NCBI GenBank assembly: GCA_028283605.1
Contig: JAPWKH010000018.1
Span: 62,001-126,000 of the forward strand
DNA from: Arachidicoccus sp.
GTDB lineage: Bacteria > Bacteroidota > Bacteroidia > Chitinophagales > Chitinophagaceae
Direction of reading: 5' to 3'
DNA: 64,000 nt
The notes beneath the pieces are model-generated. The model was not told where the DNA came from. It worked only from the letters and a program-made list of their open reading frames with translations, and made no database searches. Made by a program: the position numbers and the translations under genes. Shown piece by piece: positions 10,368 through 18,987 of the stretch. Within the stretch, counting starts at the first letter, position 1; the number at the start of each line of letters is the position of its first letter.

Positions 10368-10694
10368 TTATACAGCAAAGCTTTCACCGCAACTGCATGT
10401 GCGTGTTGCATTCGGATTGTTAAAGAATAATCCCTTACTGTTCAATCCGCCGGTGTAATCCAGTTCAGTTCCGTATAAATAAAGCAAACTTTTTTTATCT
10501 ACAAGAATAGTTATTCCTTTATCGGTAAACACTTCATCCTCAGGTTTCATTTGCGAATCAAAATCCAGCTGGTATTCCAATCCCGAACAACCGCCGCCAC
10601 GTACGCCCACACGGATAAATTTCTCTTTACCAACCGGAATTTCGTGCATTAGTGTTTCTATATAATCTTTGGCATTTTTGGAAATAGTAATCAT
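10368..10694 (-). CDS. sufA: HesB/IscA-family iron-sulfur carrier (SufA type)
   Basis: A-type carrier of 108 residues that takes Fe-S clusters from the scaffold and delivers them to client proteins. The three ligand cysteines of the family are present: GGGCSGLEY in the middle and CSCGESF at the C-terminus. As the first gene of the SUF block it fits SufA, though IscA/ErpA-type naming would also be defensible. The start is the ATG at 10694; a TTG three codons upstream is less likely. Confidence 0.85.
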   Translation of the reverse strand: MITISKNAKDYIETLMHEIPVGKEKFIRVGVRGGGCSGLEYQLDFDSQMKPEDEVFTDKGITILVDKKSLLYLYGTELDYTGGLNSKGLFFNNPNATRTCSCGESFAV

Positions 10695-10824
10695 ATCATT
10701 CAATTTAACATTCTCCTATTATTGCAATAGAATATGCGAAGTTACGAATACTATGTGATTTTTCTATATACAAGCGGTTATTTATAATAGAAATGATATT
10801 TGAATGACATATAAATTTTGTCAA

Positions 10825-11709
10825 TCATGAGATAGTTTTTCCCGTATAAATATTCAATTTTTTAAAAATAATATTATATATCGATGAACGTATGCGCATA
10901 AATATGCGGCTTTTTAAGGGCGGGGAAGGAATCGTATTCTTATACATTTTGTATTCGCCGGTATCGAGTAAAAGAAAATGTGAAGGAACGATAAGATTTT
11001 TCAACTCAAAATCCGTAGGATCATAATTAAACAATTTTTTATACATGATCCGCCTATCAGCTTTTTCGTGAGCGAAATAATCATTACTGGATTCCTGAAT
11101 ACGTATTTGAAGCCTTCTTTTTATTTGACTAATGTTCCTATACTGGTAATGTTTAAGCCGAATGGCTATTTCTGCGGGATGAAGCAAAGTATGCGGCCAG
11201 CCTCTGTTTTGCTGCCAATAAGTGTAATTGCAATACTTGATAAATCTGATTTCTGAATGATGTGCGTGATAATGTTTTAATTTGCCCTCATGCCAGGAAG
11301 TATCGCCTGTATTTATTTCGTTTTCATAATCTTTCTCTGTGAAATAATAATGAAAACTTATGTTATTGACATGATCGCATTTTGTAGGTAATTGACTCAA
11401 AAAGATTTTGGGATCATCGATATATTCTTCATCGGCATCTAACCGGCAAATCCAGTCACCGTATTGGAGCATGCTTTCAAACTGGTTGAATGCTATTTGG
11501 CGAATAGTCTCAGTAAACTCTCCGCCATATCGTCCCCATATTTTAATTTTCGGATGATTATAATACAGCTTTGAAATTAATTCCCAAGTGCCGTCTGTAC
11601 TCATATTTTCCACAATGAAAATATAATCGCTCCACGCCAAAGCTTTCTCAATTGAATACTGAATAATATCCGCTTCATCTTTTACAACTAAGATTGAGAA
11701 TATTTTCAT
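10825..11709 (-). CDS. Glycosyltransferase family 2
   Basis: Protein of 294 residues starting with a GT-A nucleotide-binding segment (MKIFSILVVKDEADIIQYSI) and containing the metal-binding DADEEY motif in WICRLDADEEYIDDP. It resembles the family 2 enzymes that glycosylate lipid or polysaccharide heads (LgtF/WaaE-like proteins). No membrane segment is obvious. Donor and acceptor are unknown. It lies between sufA and kup on the same strand, 27 bases after the kup stop, so it could be cotranscribed with kup. Confidence 0.8.
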   Translation of the reverse strand: MKIFSILVVKDEADIIQYSIEKALAWSDYIFIVENMSTDGTWELISKLYYNHPKIKIWGRYGGEFTETIRQIAFNQFESMLQYGDWICRLDADEEYIDDPKIFLSQLPTKCDHVNNISFHYYFTEKDYENEINTGDTSWHEGKLKHYHAHHSEIRFIKYCNYTYWQQNRGWPHTLLHPAEIAIRLKHYQYRNISQIKRRLQIRIQESSNDYFAHEKADRRIMYKKLFNYDPTDFELKNLIVPSHFLLLDTGEYKMYKNTIPSPPLKSRIFMRIRSSIYNIIFKKLNIYTGKTIS

Positions 11710-11736
11710 TCGTGGAAAAGTTTTGATGGTGGAAGG

Positions 11737-13734
11737 CTAAATATCTTCTTCTTCCCTCGGGTAAATTCTCTTCAAATTCATTGGCCGTGAGGGAGAAACA
11801 ATCAAAGGAAATTTTTCTATATGAACATAACTGGGATCCAGGCCAAAACCACGCTCTTCGCTAAGGCTAATTCTTTTCAGCCAGAAATATGCACGCATAA
11901 TTACTTTTTCAACAAAAGGTAATTCGTTATCTGTCGAAAGGAATTTTTCCAAGACTATAAAACGGAAATCGCCTACGATATTATTTTTTTCCAGACTGTC
12001 GTACCGGCTGCCAATGTTTACTTCTTTATTGGCATATAATTCTTCCACAACGCGCTTCATCATCAATTGGATTTTTTGTTCCACGCGAAAACCTAACCTG
12101 AATTCTACTCGGATAATATCATTCGGAATAATATGCTCAACCGTAAATTCCGTTGTATAAGGATCATCCAAAATATCTACATGTACAAACCAGTAAATAT
12201 CTGCGCGTTTTGGTTTGCGGTTAAGTATGGAATAAATTATTTTATGTTCTATTTCTTTTGGATTATTCGCACTGGTCATATAAACCAGATGCGTAGAATA
12301 CATAGAAATGCTTTTATCATTGCTCAATTCCTGAATCATGGGAATGTAATGTTCCAGCCTTACAAATTCTACATACCGGTTCTTGATCTTACGGCTTCTG
12401 TACCATACGTACATTACGGCAAATAAAATGCCGCCGGCAATAATTGCCACATAGCCGCCATGCGGGAACTTATTTAAATTGGCTCCTAAAAATGAACCTT
12501 CGATCAGTAAGTACACGCTTAAATATAAAATGATATAGCGTTTTTTTATTCGCTTGCCAATCATGAAATTGGCAAATAAAACAGATGTGCTTATCATGCA
12601 CAATGTAATTGCCAAACCATACGCGGCCTCCATTTTATCGGAACTTTTAAAATGCCATACAATACACAAACAGCCAACCCATAAAATAGTATTAATACCC
12701 GGAATAAATACTTGTCCTTTTTCTTCCGTAGGATATTTTATTTTCATTTTAGGCCAGAGGTTCAGCCTGATGGCTTCTGATATCAAGGTAAATGAACCTG
12801 ATATCAGCGCCTGGGATGCAATTACTGCCGATCCTGTGGCAATAAATATTCCGAAAATTCTAAAATTTTCCGGCATCATAGCATAGAAAGGATTGTTGGC
12901 CAAATCAAGCGTTCCTTTTTCTTTTTGCGCGAGCAAATATGCACCTTGCCCTAAATAATTGATGATTAAACAAAGTTTTACAAAAATCCATGTGTAATAA
13001 ATATTCTTCCTGCCGGTATGCCCTAAGTCAGAATATAAAGCTTCCGCTCCGGTAGTACAGAGAAATACTGCGCCCAACAACCAAAATCCGTTTGGATAAT
13101 CCATCAATAAATGAATGGCATAATAAGGATTGAATGCTTTGAATATAGATACATTATCTATTAAATGCATGCCTCCAATAATCGCTATCATTAAAAACCA
13201 CGCAATCATGCCCGGCCCGAATAATTTGCCTATATAATCCGTCCCGAATTGCTGTATAAAAAATAATGCGCTGATAATTGCCATTGTGAGAAACATGATA
13301 GGAGCGGGGTCTCCTTCCGGCAGGAATTTATGAAAATAAGGTATTTGGCGCAAGCCCTCAATAGCAGAAGTTACCGTAATAGGCGGCGTAATCATACCGT
13401 CTGCCAATAAAGCTGCGCCTCCGATCATTGCAGGTACTACAAGCCATTTTTTTTGTCTTCTTACCAAAGCGTACAAACTGAAAATGCCTCCTTCCCCATT
13501 GTTATCCGCCTTTAATGTAAGTATTACATATTTTATGGTGGTTTGCAGCGTAAGTGTCCAGATAACACAGGATATACCACCAATAATTAATTCCTGAAAT
13601 TTGCCTGCGGGAATGGGATCTCTTGTAATGGCACTTAACACATATAATGGAGAAGTACCGATGTCTCCGTATATAATTCCTAATGCAATTACAAGCGTTG
13701 CGAAGGAAACACGGTTGATATTTATTTTACTCAC
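11737..13734 (-). CDS. kup: KUP-family potassium uptake transporter
   Basis: Integral membrane K+ transporter of the KUP/HAK family. The N-terminus has the family signature ALGIIYGDIGTSPLYVL, then about twelve hydrophobic segments to roughly residue 470 and a cytoplasmic tail of about 200 residues ending near YPREEEDI. The filter-region motif NNGEGGIFSLYALV is also seen. The frame is open to 13773 (a TTG), but a TATGTTTG box on the minus strand at 13771-13778 would place transcription start downstream of that codon, so the GTG at 13734 (VSKININRVS) is preferred. The exact start is uncertain. Confidence 0.9.
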   Translation of the reverse strand: MSKININRVSFATLVIALGIIYGDIGTSPLYVLSAITRDPIPAGKFQELIIGGISCVIWTLTLQTTIKYVILTLKADNNGEGGIFSLYALVRRQKKWLVVPAMIGGAALLADGMITPPITVTSAIEGLRQIPYFHKFLPEGDPAPIMFLTMAIISALFFIQQFGTDYIGKLFGPGMIAWFLMIAIIGGMHLIDNVSIFKAFNPYYAIHLLMDYPNGFWLLGAVFLCTTGAEALYSDLGHTGRKNIYYTWIFVKLCLIINYLGQGAYLLAQKEKGTLDLANNPFYAMMPENFRIFGIFIATGSAVIASQALISGSFTLISEAIRLNLWPKMKIKYPTEEKGQVFIPGINTILWVGCLCIVWHFKSSDKMEAAYGLAITLCMISTSVLFANFMIGKRIKKRYIILYLSVYLLIEGSFLGANLNKFPHGGYVAIIAGGILFAVMYVWYRSRKIKNRYVEFVRLEHYIPMIQELSNDKSISMYSTHLVYMTSANNPKEIEHKIIYSILNRKPKRADIYWFVHVDILDDPYTTEFTVEHIIPNDIIRVEFRLGFRVEQKIQLMMKRVVEELYANKEVNIGSRYDSLEKNNIVGDFRFIVLEKFLSTDNELPFVEKVIMRAYFWLKRISLSEERGFGLDPSYVHIEKFPLIVSPSRPMNLKRIYPREEEDI

Positions 13735-13924
13735 ACTGAAGAACTTTGTGAAAAAATATTTTTGACAATGCAAACATAGAATATTGTATTGCTTTAACTG
13801 CTTTTTTTATTAAAAAGCGGCAGTAAAAGTAGTGTGAATTATAATTACATGTGTTAGGCATTACAAGACTTTATGAATATTTTTTTAAAGGAATAAGAAG
13901 TAATTTTTGCAATTCATGAAACAC

Positions 13925-14593
13925 TTATTTATTTGAGGCATTTTCAAACGAATAAGCAATCCACCGTTCATGATGAGAAAAAGATATAAGCAAGCCGCTC
14001 GGCCTGCCGTCTTTTATAAGTACAGGAATGCCTTCGTTATTTTTCTTTATTTCTAAAAAAGATAACGGGAACACGGATTGTAATTTATTCATAATGAAAT
14101 TCCTGACAGCACTGCTTTGAATACTGTAATCGGAATTTTTTATTTGTTTTATCCCTGAAAAAAGATTCTCAGAGTTTTCACTGGAACTTGTAATCGTAAA
14201 AATAAAATCTTCCGTAAGTATGGATGAAAAAAATACATGTAAATTATCGTTTAAATCAGCAGTACCTTTTAAATACAATTTTTCGTTGAGTACAAATCCT
14301 TCAACAGCAAGGTTTTTATCCGGTATAAATTTTTGCTCATTAATATTCTTTACAACAATTTTCTGAGGATGGAACAAAAGTTCAGAATTGTTTCTTTTGT
14401 AGAATTTAAATACTGATTCTTTTATTGTCCATAAAAGCCATACATAATCTTTAAATGAAAGCGGTAAAGATTGAATGCGATGATATAATGCTTCTTCGTA
14501 CGGAGAAAGGATTTTGGAATAATATTCTTTTTGTGCGAAACGCCCGCTGCGCTCGGACTTCAATGAAACAATATCATTGCCGATGCTCGTCAT
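13925..14593 (-). CDS. 4'-phosphopantetheinyl transferase
   Basis: Protein of 222 residues with the PPTase superfamily pattern: IGNDIVSL near the N-terminus and WTIKESVFKFY further on, which supply the Mg2+ and CoA ligands (the first aspartate and the KES glutamate). It converts apo-ACP to holo-ACP by moving phosphopantetheine from CoA to serine. Its start overlaps the ACP stop by 4 bases, so the two are translationally coupled and it probably serves the cluster's ACPs. It is the last gene of the block transcribed from 17396 down. Confidence 0.85.
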   Translation of the reverse strand: MTSIGNDIVSLKSERSGRFAQKEYYSKILSPYEEALYHRIQSLPLSFKDYVWLLWTIKESVFKFYKRNNSELLFHPQKIVVKNINEQKFIPDKNLAVEGFVLNEKLYLKGTADLNDNLHVFFSSILTEDFIFTITSSSENSENLFSGIKQIKNSDYSIQSSAVRNFIMNKLQSVFPLSFLEIKKNNEGIPVLIKDGRPSGLLISFSHHERWIAYSFENASNK

Positions 14594-14847
14594 GAAGCAT
14601 GGTTCATTTTTTCAAGAATCACATCGATACAACTTCCTACGGTGCTTATTTTTTCGGCGGCGTCCATATCAATTTCAATGTTATATTTTGCTTCTGCATC
14701 AATAATTATATCCACAAGGTTGGCGGAATTGATATGCAAATCAGTTATAAGGTTTGTATGCTCAGTAACCGAATTAAGTAATTCTTTGTTTTTAGTATAA
14801 GGAGCCAATACTTTTTTTAATTCCTCTAAAATCGAGTGTCTATCCAT
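14590..14847 (-). CDS. Acyl carrier protein with INSA phosphopantetheine site
   Basis: ACP of 85 residues. The likely phosphopantetheine serine is Ser41 in LHINSANLVDIII; the usual DSL is replaced by NSA, while the hydrophobic helix II pattern is kept. It overlaps both the upstream ketosynthase (8 bases) and the downstream PPTase (4 bases), so its expression is tightly coupled to theirs. It probably carries intermediates for the dehydratase and reductase of this block. A second, canonical ACP is encoded at 23832, suggesting separate carriers for two acyl chains. Confidence 0.85.
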   Translation of the reverse strand: MDRHSILEELKKVLAPYTKNKELLNSVTEHTNLITDLHINSANLVDIIIDAEAKYNIEIDMDAAEKISTVGSCIDVILEKMNHAS

Positions 14848-16120
14848 TCTGTTTGTATTTTGAAAAAATGAGGCACGTATTTACATCACCGAAACCGAAA
14901 TTGGATTTAGCTACAATATCAATTTCCTTATCAATCCTTTTTACCGGAATCGAATCTATGTCGATTAATTTTGTAATCTCAGGATTTGGATCTTCGAGAT
15001 TGATATTCGGATGAATAAATCCGTGCATCAACTGCAATATTACGGCAACAATTTCAATTGAACCAGCGGCGCTCAAACAATGCCCTATCATCGACTTGAC
15101 GGAATTGATAAAAGGGAAATTTCCGCTTTCGCGTTTCAGCGCTTTTATCCAGTTTTGTATTTCCAGTTTATCAGCTCCGGTTGCGGTTAAGTGCCCGCTT
15201 ATCAGATCAATTTCGTTTGGTAAAATTTGGGCATTTGATAATGCATCTTTAATGCATCTTACAATACCTTCCGGATTAGGAGCGGTCATTGAGCCGCCAT
15301 CTCTTTGTCCGCCGGAATTATTTGCGCCGCCGAGAATTTCTGCATAAATATTTGCACCGCGAGCCTGCGCATATTCTAAATCTTCCAACACCAGCGCTGC
15401 AGAGCCTGAACCGGGAACAAAGCCTCCGGCGGTTGCGCTCATTGGGCGAGACGCTTTTTCGGGCACTGCATTGAATTTCCTCGACAAAATGCGCATGGAG
15501 TCGAACGCTCCGAATATATATTGATCTATATATTCTGTGCTGCCGACCAGCATTCTTTTTGCGTAGCCATGTTTAATATATTCGTAGCCCATTAAAACAG
15601 ACTGCGAACCTGTGGCGCAAGCCGATGAGTTGGTAACGATTTTGTTTCCCAGATTCAACAACCCTGAAATATAAGCTGTGGGGCCGCTGTTCATCATTTG
15701 TTCTACAACCCGCGAGCCAAGTTTTCTTGCTTCTTTTGCATCTACCATTGCGATGACGCGCTTCATATTTTCACTGTCGGCCACACTATTGCCGAAAACG
15801 CAGCCTGTATCCCAATTTACTTCATCTTGTTCAACATTATTCCCTGCATCCATCCATGCATCCAGCGCAGCTTTTACGGCATAGCCGATACCAACTCCTT
15901 TCAGTCCGTGAAAAGTAACATCGGGAAGATAAGCATGCAAACTATTCCAGTCAAAATCGGGAACGCCGCTTACCTGGCAATTATATTTGAGTTCTTCATA
16001 TTTTGGAATGAATTTAAGTCCGGAAATGCCTTGTTGTAAAGAATGTAAAAATGCAGTAATGCCAACGCCATTTGGCGATACGACTCCCAATCCTGTAACT
16101 ACAACACGGCGATTTACCAT
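14840..16120 (-). CDS. Beta-ketoacyl-ACP synthase, KAS I/II type
   Basis: Elongating ketosynthase of 426 residues. It begins with RRVVVTGLGVVSPNG. The nucleophile Cys168 lies in SSACATG, one catalytic histidine in SGHLTATG and the other in KSMIGHCLSAAGS. The usual NAHGTAT motif is altered to SGHLTAT, with the histidine kept. It extends acyl-ACP by two carbons with malonyl-ACP. Gene overlaps on both sides (7 and 8 bases) tie it to the dehydratase and the ACP, forming a small fatty-acid-synthase-like module. Confidence 0.9.
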   Translation of the reverse strand: MVNRRVVVTGLGVVSPNGVGITAFLHSLQQGISGLKFIPKYEELKYNCQVSGVPDFDWNSLHAYLPDVTFHGLKGVGIGYAVKAALDAWMDAGNNVEQDEVNWDTGCVFGNSVADSENMKRVIAMVDAKEARKLGSRVVEQMMNSGPTAYISGLLNLGNKIVTNSSACATGSQSVLMGYEYIKHGYAKRMLVGSTEYIDQYIFGAFDSMRILSRKFNAVPEKASRPMSATAGGFVPGSGSAALVLEDLEYAQARGANIYAEILGGANNSGGQRDGGSMTAPNPEGIVRCIKDALSNAQILPNEIDLISGHLTATGADKLEIQNWIKALKRESGNFPFINSVKSMIGHCLSAAGSIEIVAVILQLMHGFIHPNINLEDPNPEITKLIDIDSIPVKRIDKEIDIVAKSNFGFGDVNTCLIFSKYKQNG

Positions 16121-16590
16121 TGATTGCTTTTTAAGTCCGAAGCATCATTTACGATGCCTGCAAAAGTTCCTTCTGCTACCAGTTCATTTTTTTCGTTCCA
16201 CATTTCTACATAGCATTTAAGCTTGCCGAAGCGAAAATATTCTTTTTTTGAAACTACTGTAACTTTCTCTCCGGGCAAAACTATTTTATAAAAAGCTATT
16301 TCCGTAGAAGAAAACAACGGGAAAGTTTCGGGCGCCTGAACACTGTGATGATTTTTCTTTTTAAGTAAATAAATGCCGAGTACAACCAACCCGATCTGTG
16401 CCATGATTTCCGTAATGATTACGCCCGGTGTAATAGGATTATCAATAAAATGATCTTCATAAAAAAAAGCATCTTCACGCAAAGTGTATTCGCCCGTAAC
16501 ACCATCTTCATCAAGCTGCAAAATATTATCTACAAAACGGAAAGATGATTTGTAAGGTAAATGTTCAAGTATATCGTTGTAATTGCTCAT
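16114..16590 (-). CDS. FabZ/FabA-type 3-hydroxyacyl-ACP dehydratase
   Basis: Single hotdog-fold protein of 158 residues. The segment YEDHFIDNPITPGVIITEIMAQIG matches the HFPxxPVxPGVLxxEAxAQ active-site region, with the histidine and PG turn kept and the proline after HF changed to isoleucine. It would remove water from the 3-hydroxyacyl-ACP made in each elongation round. It overlaps the ketosynthase by 7 bases and lies 5 bases after the reductase. Confidence 0.85.
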   Translation of the reverse strand: MSNYNDILEHLPYKSSFRFVDNILQLDEDGVTGEYTLREDAFFYEDHFIDNPITPGVIITEIMAQIGLVVLGIYLLKKKNHHSVQAPETFPLFSSTEIAFYKIVLPGEKVTVVSKKEYFRFGKLKCYVEMWNEKNELVAEGTFAGIVNDASDLKSNQW

Positions 16591-16595
16591 TAAAA

Positions 16596-17396
16596 TTATT
16601 TACAATGTTCTCCTCCATCCACATGAATCAGCGAACCGTTAATCCAATTTGCTTCGTCTTTGCATAGCAGATAAATGACGTTGGCAACATCTTCCGGTTT
16701 TGTAATTCTGCCCAACGGATTTCTTTTTTCTGCAAATTCAGCTAACGCCTTACTTCCCGGTATTTTATCAAAAGAAGGTGTTTGGGTAATGCCTGCCTGA
16801 ATCAGATTTGTTTTAATGCCAAACTTCGCAAACTCAACAGCCATGTATGTTGCAAGGCTTTCGAGCGAAGATTTTGCAATGCCGACAGCAGCGTAACTTT
16901 CCCAATATTTGTGCGAGCCTTCGCTCGTTAAAGCGATGACTCGTGCATCTTTGCAGAACAAATTTTCTTTCAATAAAATTTTTGTCCAGTCGAGCAAACT
17001 CGTTGCCATTGCATAAGTTGTAAGTTCAATATCTTCTTGCGAAAGTTCATTGTCATTTTCATCGACCAGGGGCTTTAAATTTCCGCGTGCGATGGAATGC
17101 AGCAATAGGCGCACACAATTTTTTTGATTTGCTTTTTCATTAAATTCTTCTATAAACGTTTCTGTATTTTTTCTGTCTAATGCATTTATGTTGAATGGAA
17201 GTATTGAAGTTTTATTTTTTTCGGATAAATTGGAAAGATGCTGTTTAAGTTCTTTATCTTTTGCCGCAGTTTCGCGGTATAACAATGCAATATTCATTCC
17301 ATGCGAGGATAATTTTTCTATGGCAGCCAAGCCGAATCCGCTTGATCCGCCAAGAATAATTGCCCAGAAATGTTGAAATTGCGCTTGTTCGTTCAA
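16596..17396 (-). CDS. FabI-like enoyl-ACP reductase (SDR family)
   Basis: Rossmann-fold protein of 266 residues with the nucleotide site ILGGSSGFGLAA. The catalytic Tyr and Lys are spaced Y-x6-K in SYAAVGIAKSSLES, the FabI arrangement, rather than the Y-x3-K of ordinary SDRs; LLHSIARG also resembles the FabI SIA segment. It would reduce trans-2-enoyl-ACP to a saturated chain, which suggests this block makes a saturated or partly reduced acyl chain, for example for the dialkylresorcinol half of a flexirubin. First gene of the minus block; a divergent operon starts 187 bases away. Confidence 0.8.
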   Translation of the reverse strand: MNEQAQFQHFWAIILGGSSGFGLAAIEKLSSHGMNIALLYRETAAKDKELKQHLSNLSEKNKTSILPFNINALDRKNTETFIEEFNEKANQKNCVRLLLHSIARGNLKPLVDENDNELSQEDIELTTYAMATSLLDWTKILLKENLFCKDARVIALTSEGSHKYWESYAAVGIAKSSLESLATYMAVEFAKFGIKTNLIQAGITQTPSFDKIPGSKALAEFAEKRNPLGRITKPEDVANVIYLLCKDEANWINGSLIHVDGGEHCK

Positions 17397-17583
17397 CTTA
17401 GTCTAAAATTATTTTAAAAACTTCAAAGTAAATAAAATCTAATTAATGTTGCATAAATATTTATTGCCGGAGATTATTTGTAAGAATTATTTTTTTGAAT
17501 TGAAATCTAATTTCGGCAATGCGAATAATATATGAGTTTTTTCAATTAACGCAGTCCTTATAAATTTTAGAAACATAATTTTT
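17397..17583. promoter_or_regulatory. Divergent intergenic region of the pigment cluster
   Basis: This 187-base AT-rich space separates the minus enoyl-reductase block from the plus DarA/DarB block, so promoters for both should lie here. I found no exact TAnnTTTG box on either strand. Near matches such as TAAATTTT at about 17562 are too weak to call individually. Confidence 0.4.
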
Positions 17584-18078
17584 ATGCTAAAAACACGATT
17601 GATTTTTTTATTCATTTTATTTCTCGGAACAAATTTTTCTTATGCAAAAAATGTTGTGCAAAGCTTTGATAAAACGGCTTTTTATGAAGCGATGAAGTCG
17701 GAAAGTATTGAAATGATAAGCGATGAAATAGCAAAAGTACAGGCAGCATCCATCAAAGAAAAAGAAGCTTATCAAGGCGCATTGCTAATGAAAAAAGCAG
17801 GCTTATTAAAAAAACCGAAAGATAAATTGCAGGTGTTTAAACAAGGCGGTAAAAAATTAGAAGCAGCGATTGCAAATGATAATGACAATGTGGAATATCA
17901 TTTTCTTCGCCTGACAATTCAGGAACACGCACCGAAGATTTTAAAGTACAACAAACAAATCGGGAATGATGCCCAGTTTGTAAAAGCACATTTTAAAACG
18001 TTGCCGCCCGAAGCGCAACAGGCCGTCATCGATTATGCAAAAACATCGAAAGCATTGCATCCGCAAGATTTCAATTAA
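17584..18078 (+). CDS. Secreted hypothetical protein of the flexirubin cluster
   Basis: Protein of 164 residues with a signal peptide (MLKTRLIFLFILFLGTNFSYA) and a helical, lysine-rich remainder including AYQGALLMKKAGLLKKPKDK and VEYHFLRLTIQEHAPKIL, a TPR-like texture without a confident repeat. Function is unknown. It is the first gene of the DarA/DarB operon, 9 bases before darA, so a periplasmic role in pigment assembly or delivery is an inference from position. Confidence 0.7.
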   Translation: MLKTRLIFLFILFLGTNFSYAKNVVQSFDKTAFYEAMKSESIEMISDEIAKVQAASIKEKEAYQGALLMKKAGLLKKPKDKLQVFKQGGKKLEAAIANDNDNVEYHFLRLTIQEHAPKILKYNKQIGNDAQFVKAHFKTLPPEAQQAVIDYAKTSKALHPQDFN

Positions 18079-18087
18079 CCAATTTTA

Positions 18088-18987
18088 ATGAACAAAAAAA
18101 TCTTAGCCATCTATTATTCGCAAACAGGACAGCTCGCAGAAATGATTGACCGTTTTTGCGAACCGTTTTTGCAGGCGGGAAATAGCGTTGAAAAAGTTCG
18201 TGTGGAGTTGAAAAACAATTATCCTTTTCCATGGACGGCAAAAAGCTTTTTCAGTGTAATGCCCGATTGCCAACTCGGTGTTCCAACAGAAATTGTTCCA
18301 TTCAGTTTGCAGGAAGAAAAATACGATTTGATTGTGTTGGGTTGGCAGCCTTGGTTTCTTTCGCCGAGCATTCCTTTTAATTCATTTTTACAAAATCCTT
18401 CGCTGCAAAAAGTGTTGAAAAATACGTCCGTTATTACTGTTACGGGTTGTAGAAATATGTGGGTCAATGCTTTTGAACGCGTAAAAAAATTATTGAAAAA
18501 TAGCGAAGCAAATCATGTAGCTACAATTGCTTTGGCGGACAGGCATTTAAATCTTATAAGTTTTTTTACTATTTTTCATTGGCTCTTGCATGGCAAAAAA
18601 GATAAATACCTCAACATTTTCCCCAAGCCCGGTGTTGCAGATGAAGATATTGAACGCATAAATTTTTTCGGTGAAATTGCCTTGCAATATTTACAAAAAA
18701 ACGATTGGAAAACTCTTACGGAAGAACTTTATAAGGAAGACGGAATTTTTTTAAAATTTCATCTCATTTTCATGGAACGAAAAGCAGGCGCGATGTTTCG
18801 CGTGTGGGCAAGAATTATTTCTAAGCGAAAAAACAAAACCTTGTGGCTTCGCTTATTCAAATATTATCTTATCATTGCATTGTTTATATTCGCACCGATT
18901 GTATATGTTATCGATTTGTTGATTTTTAAACCATTTTTCTCAAAATACATTCAATTACAAAAACAGTCTATTTTAAAATTGAGTTGA
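18088..18987 (+). CDS. darA: DarA-like dialkylresorcinol biosynthesis protein
   Basis: Protein of 299 residues with a flavodoxin-like N-terminus (ILAIYYSQTGQLAEMI, then YDLIVLGWQPWFLSPS) and a hydrophobic segment close to the C-terminus (YYLIIALFIFAPIVYVIDLL) that may anchor it to the membrane. Proteins of this type directly precede the DarB ketosynthase in flexirubin clusters and are annotated as DarA; a role in aromatising the ring formed by DarB has been proposed. The flavodoxin fold would suit an oxidation. Its stop overlaps the darB start by one base (TGATG). The name rests on position and general similarity. Confidence 0.75.
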   Translation: MNKKILAIYYSQTGQLAEMIDRFCEPFLQAGNSVEKVRVELKNNYPFPWTAKSFFSVMPDCQLGVPTEIVPFSLQEEKYDLIVLGWQPWFLSPSIPFNSFLQNPSLQKVLKNTSVITVTGCRNMWVNAFERVKKLLKNSEANHVATIALADRHLNLISFFTIFHWLLHGKKDKYLNIFPKPGVADEDIERINFFGEIALQYLQKNDWKTLTEELYKEDGIFLKFHLIFMERKAGAMFRVWARIISKRKNKTLWLRLFKYYLIIALFIFAPIVYVIDLLIFKPFFSKYIQLQKQSILKLS

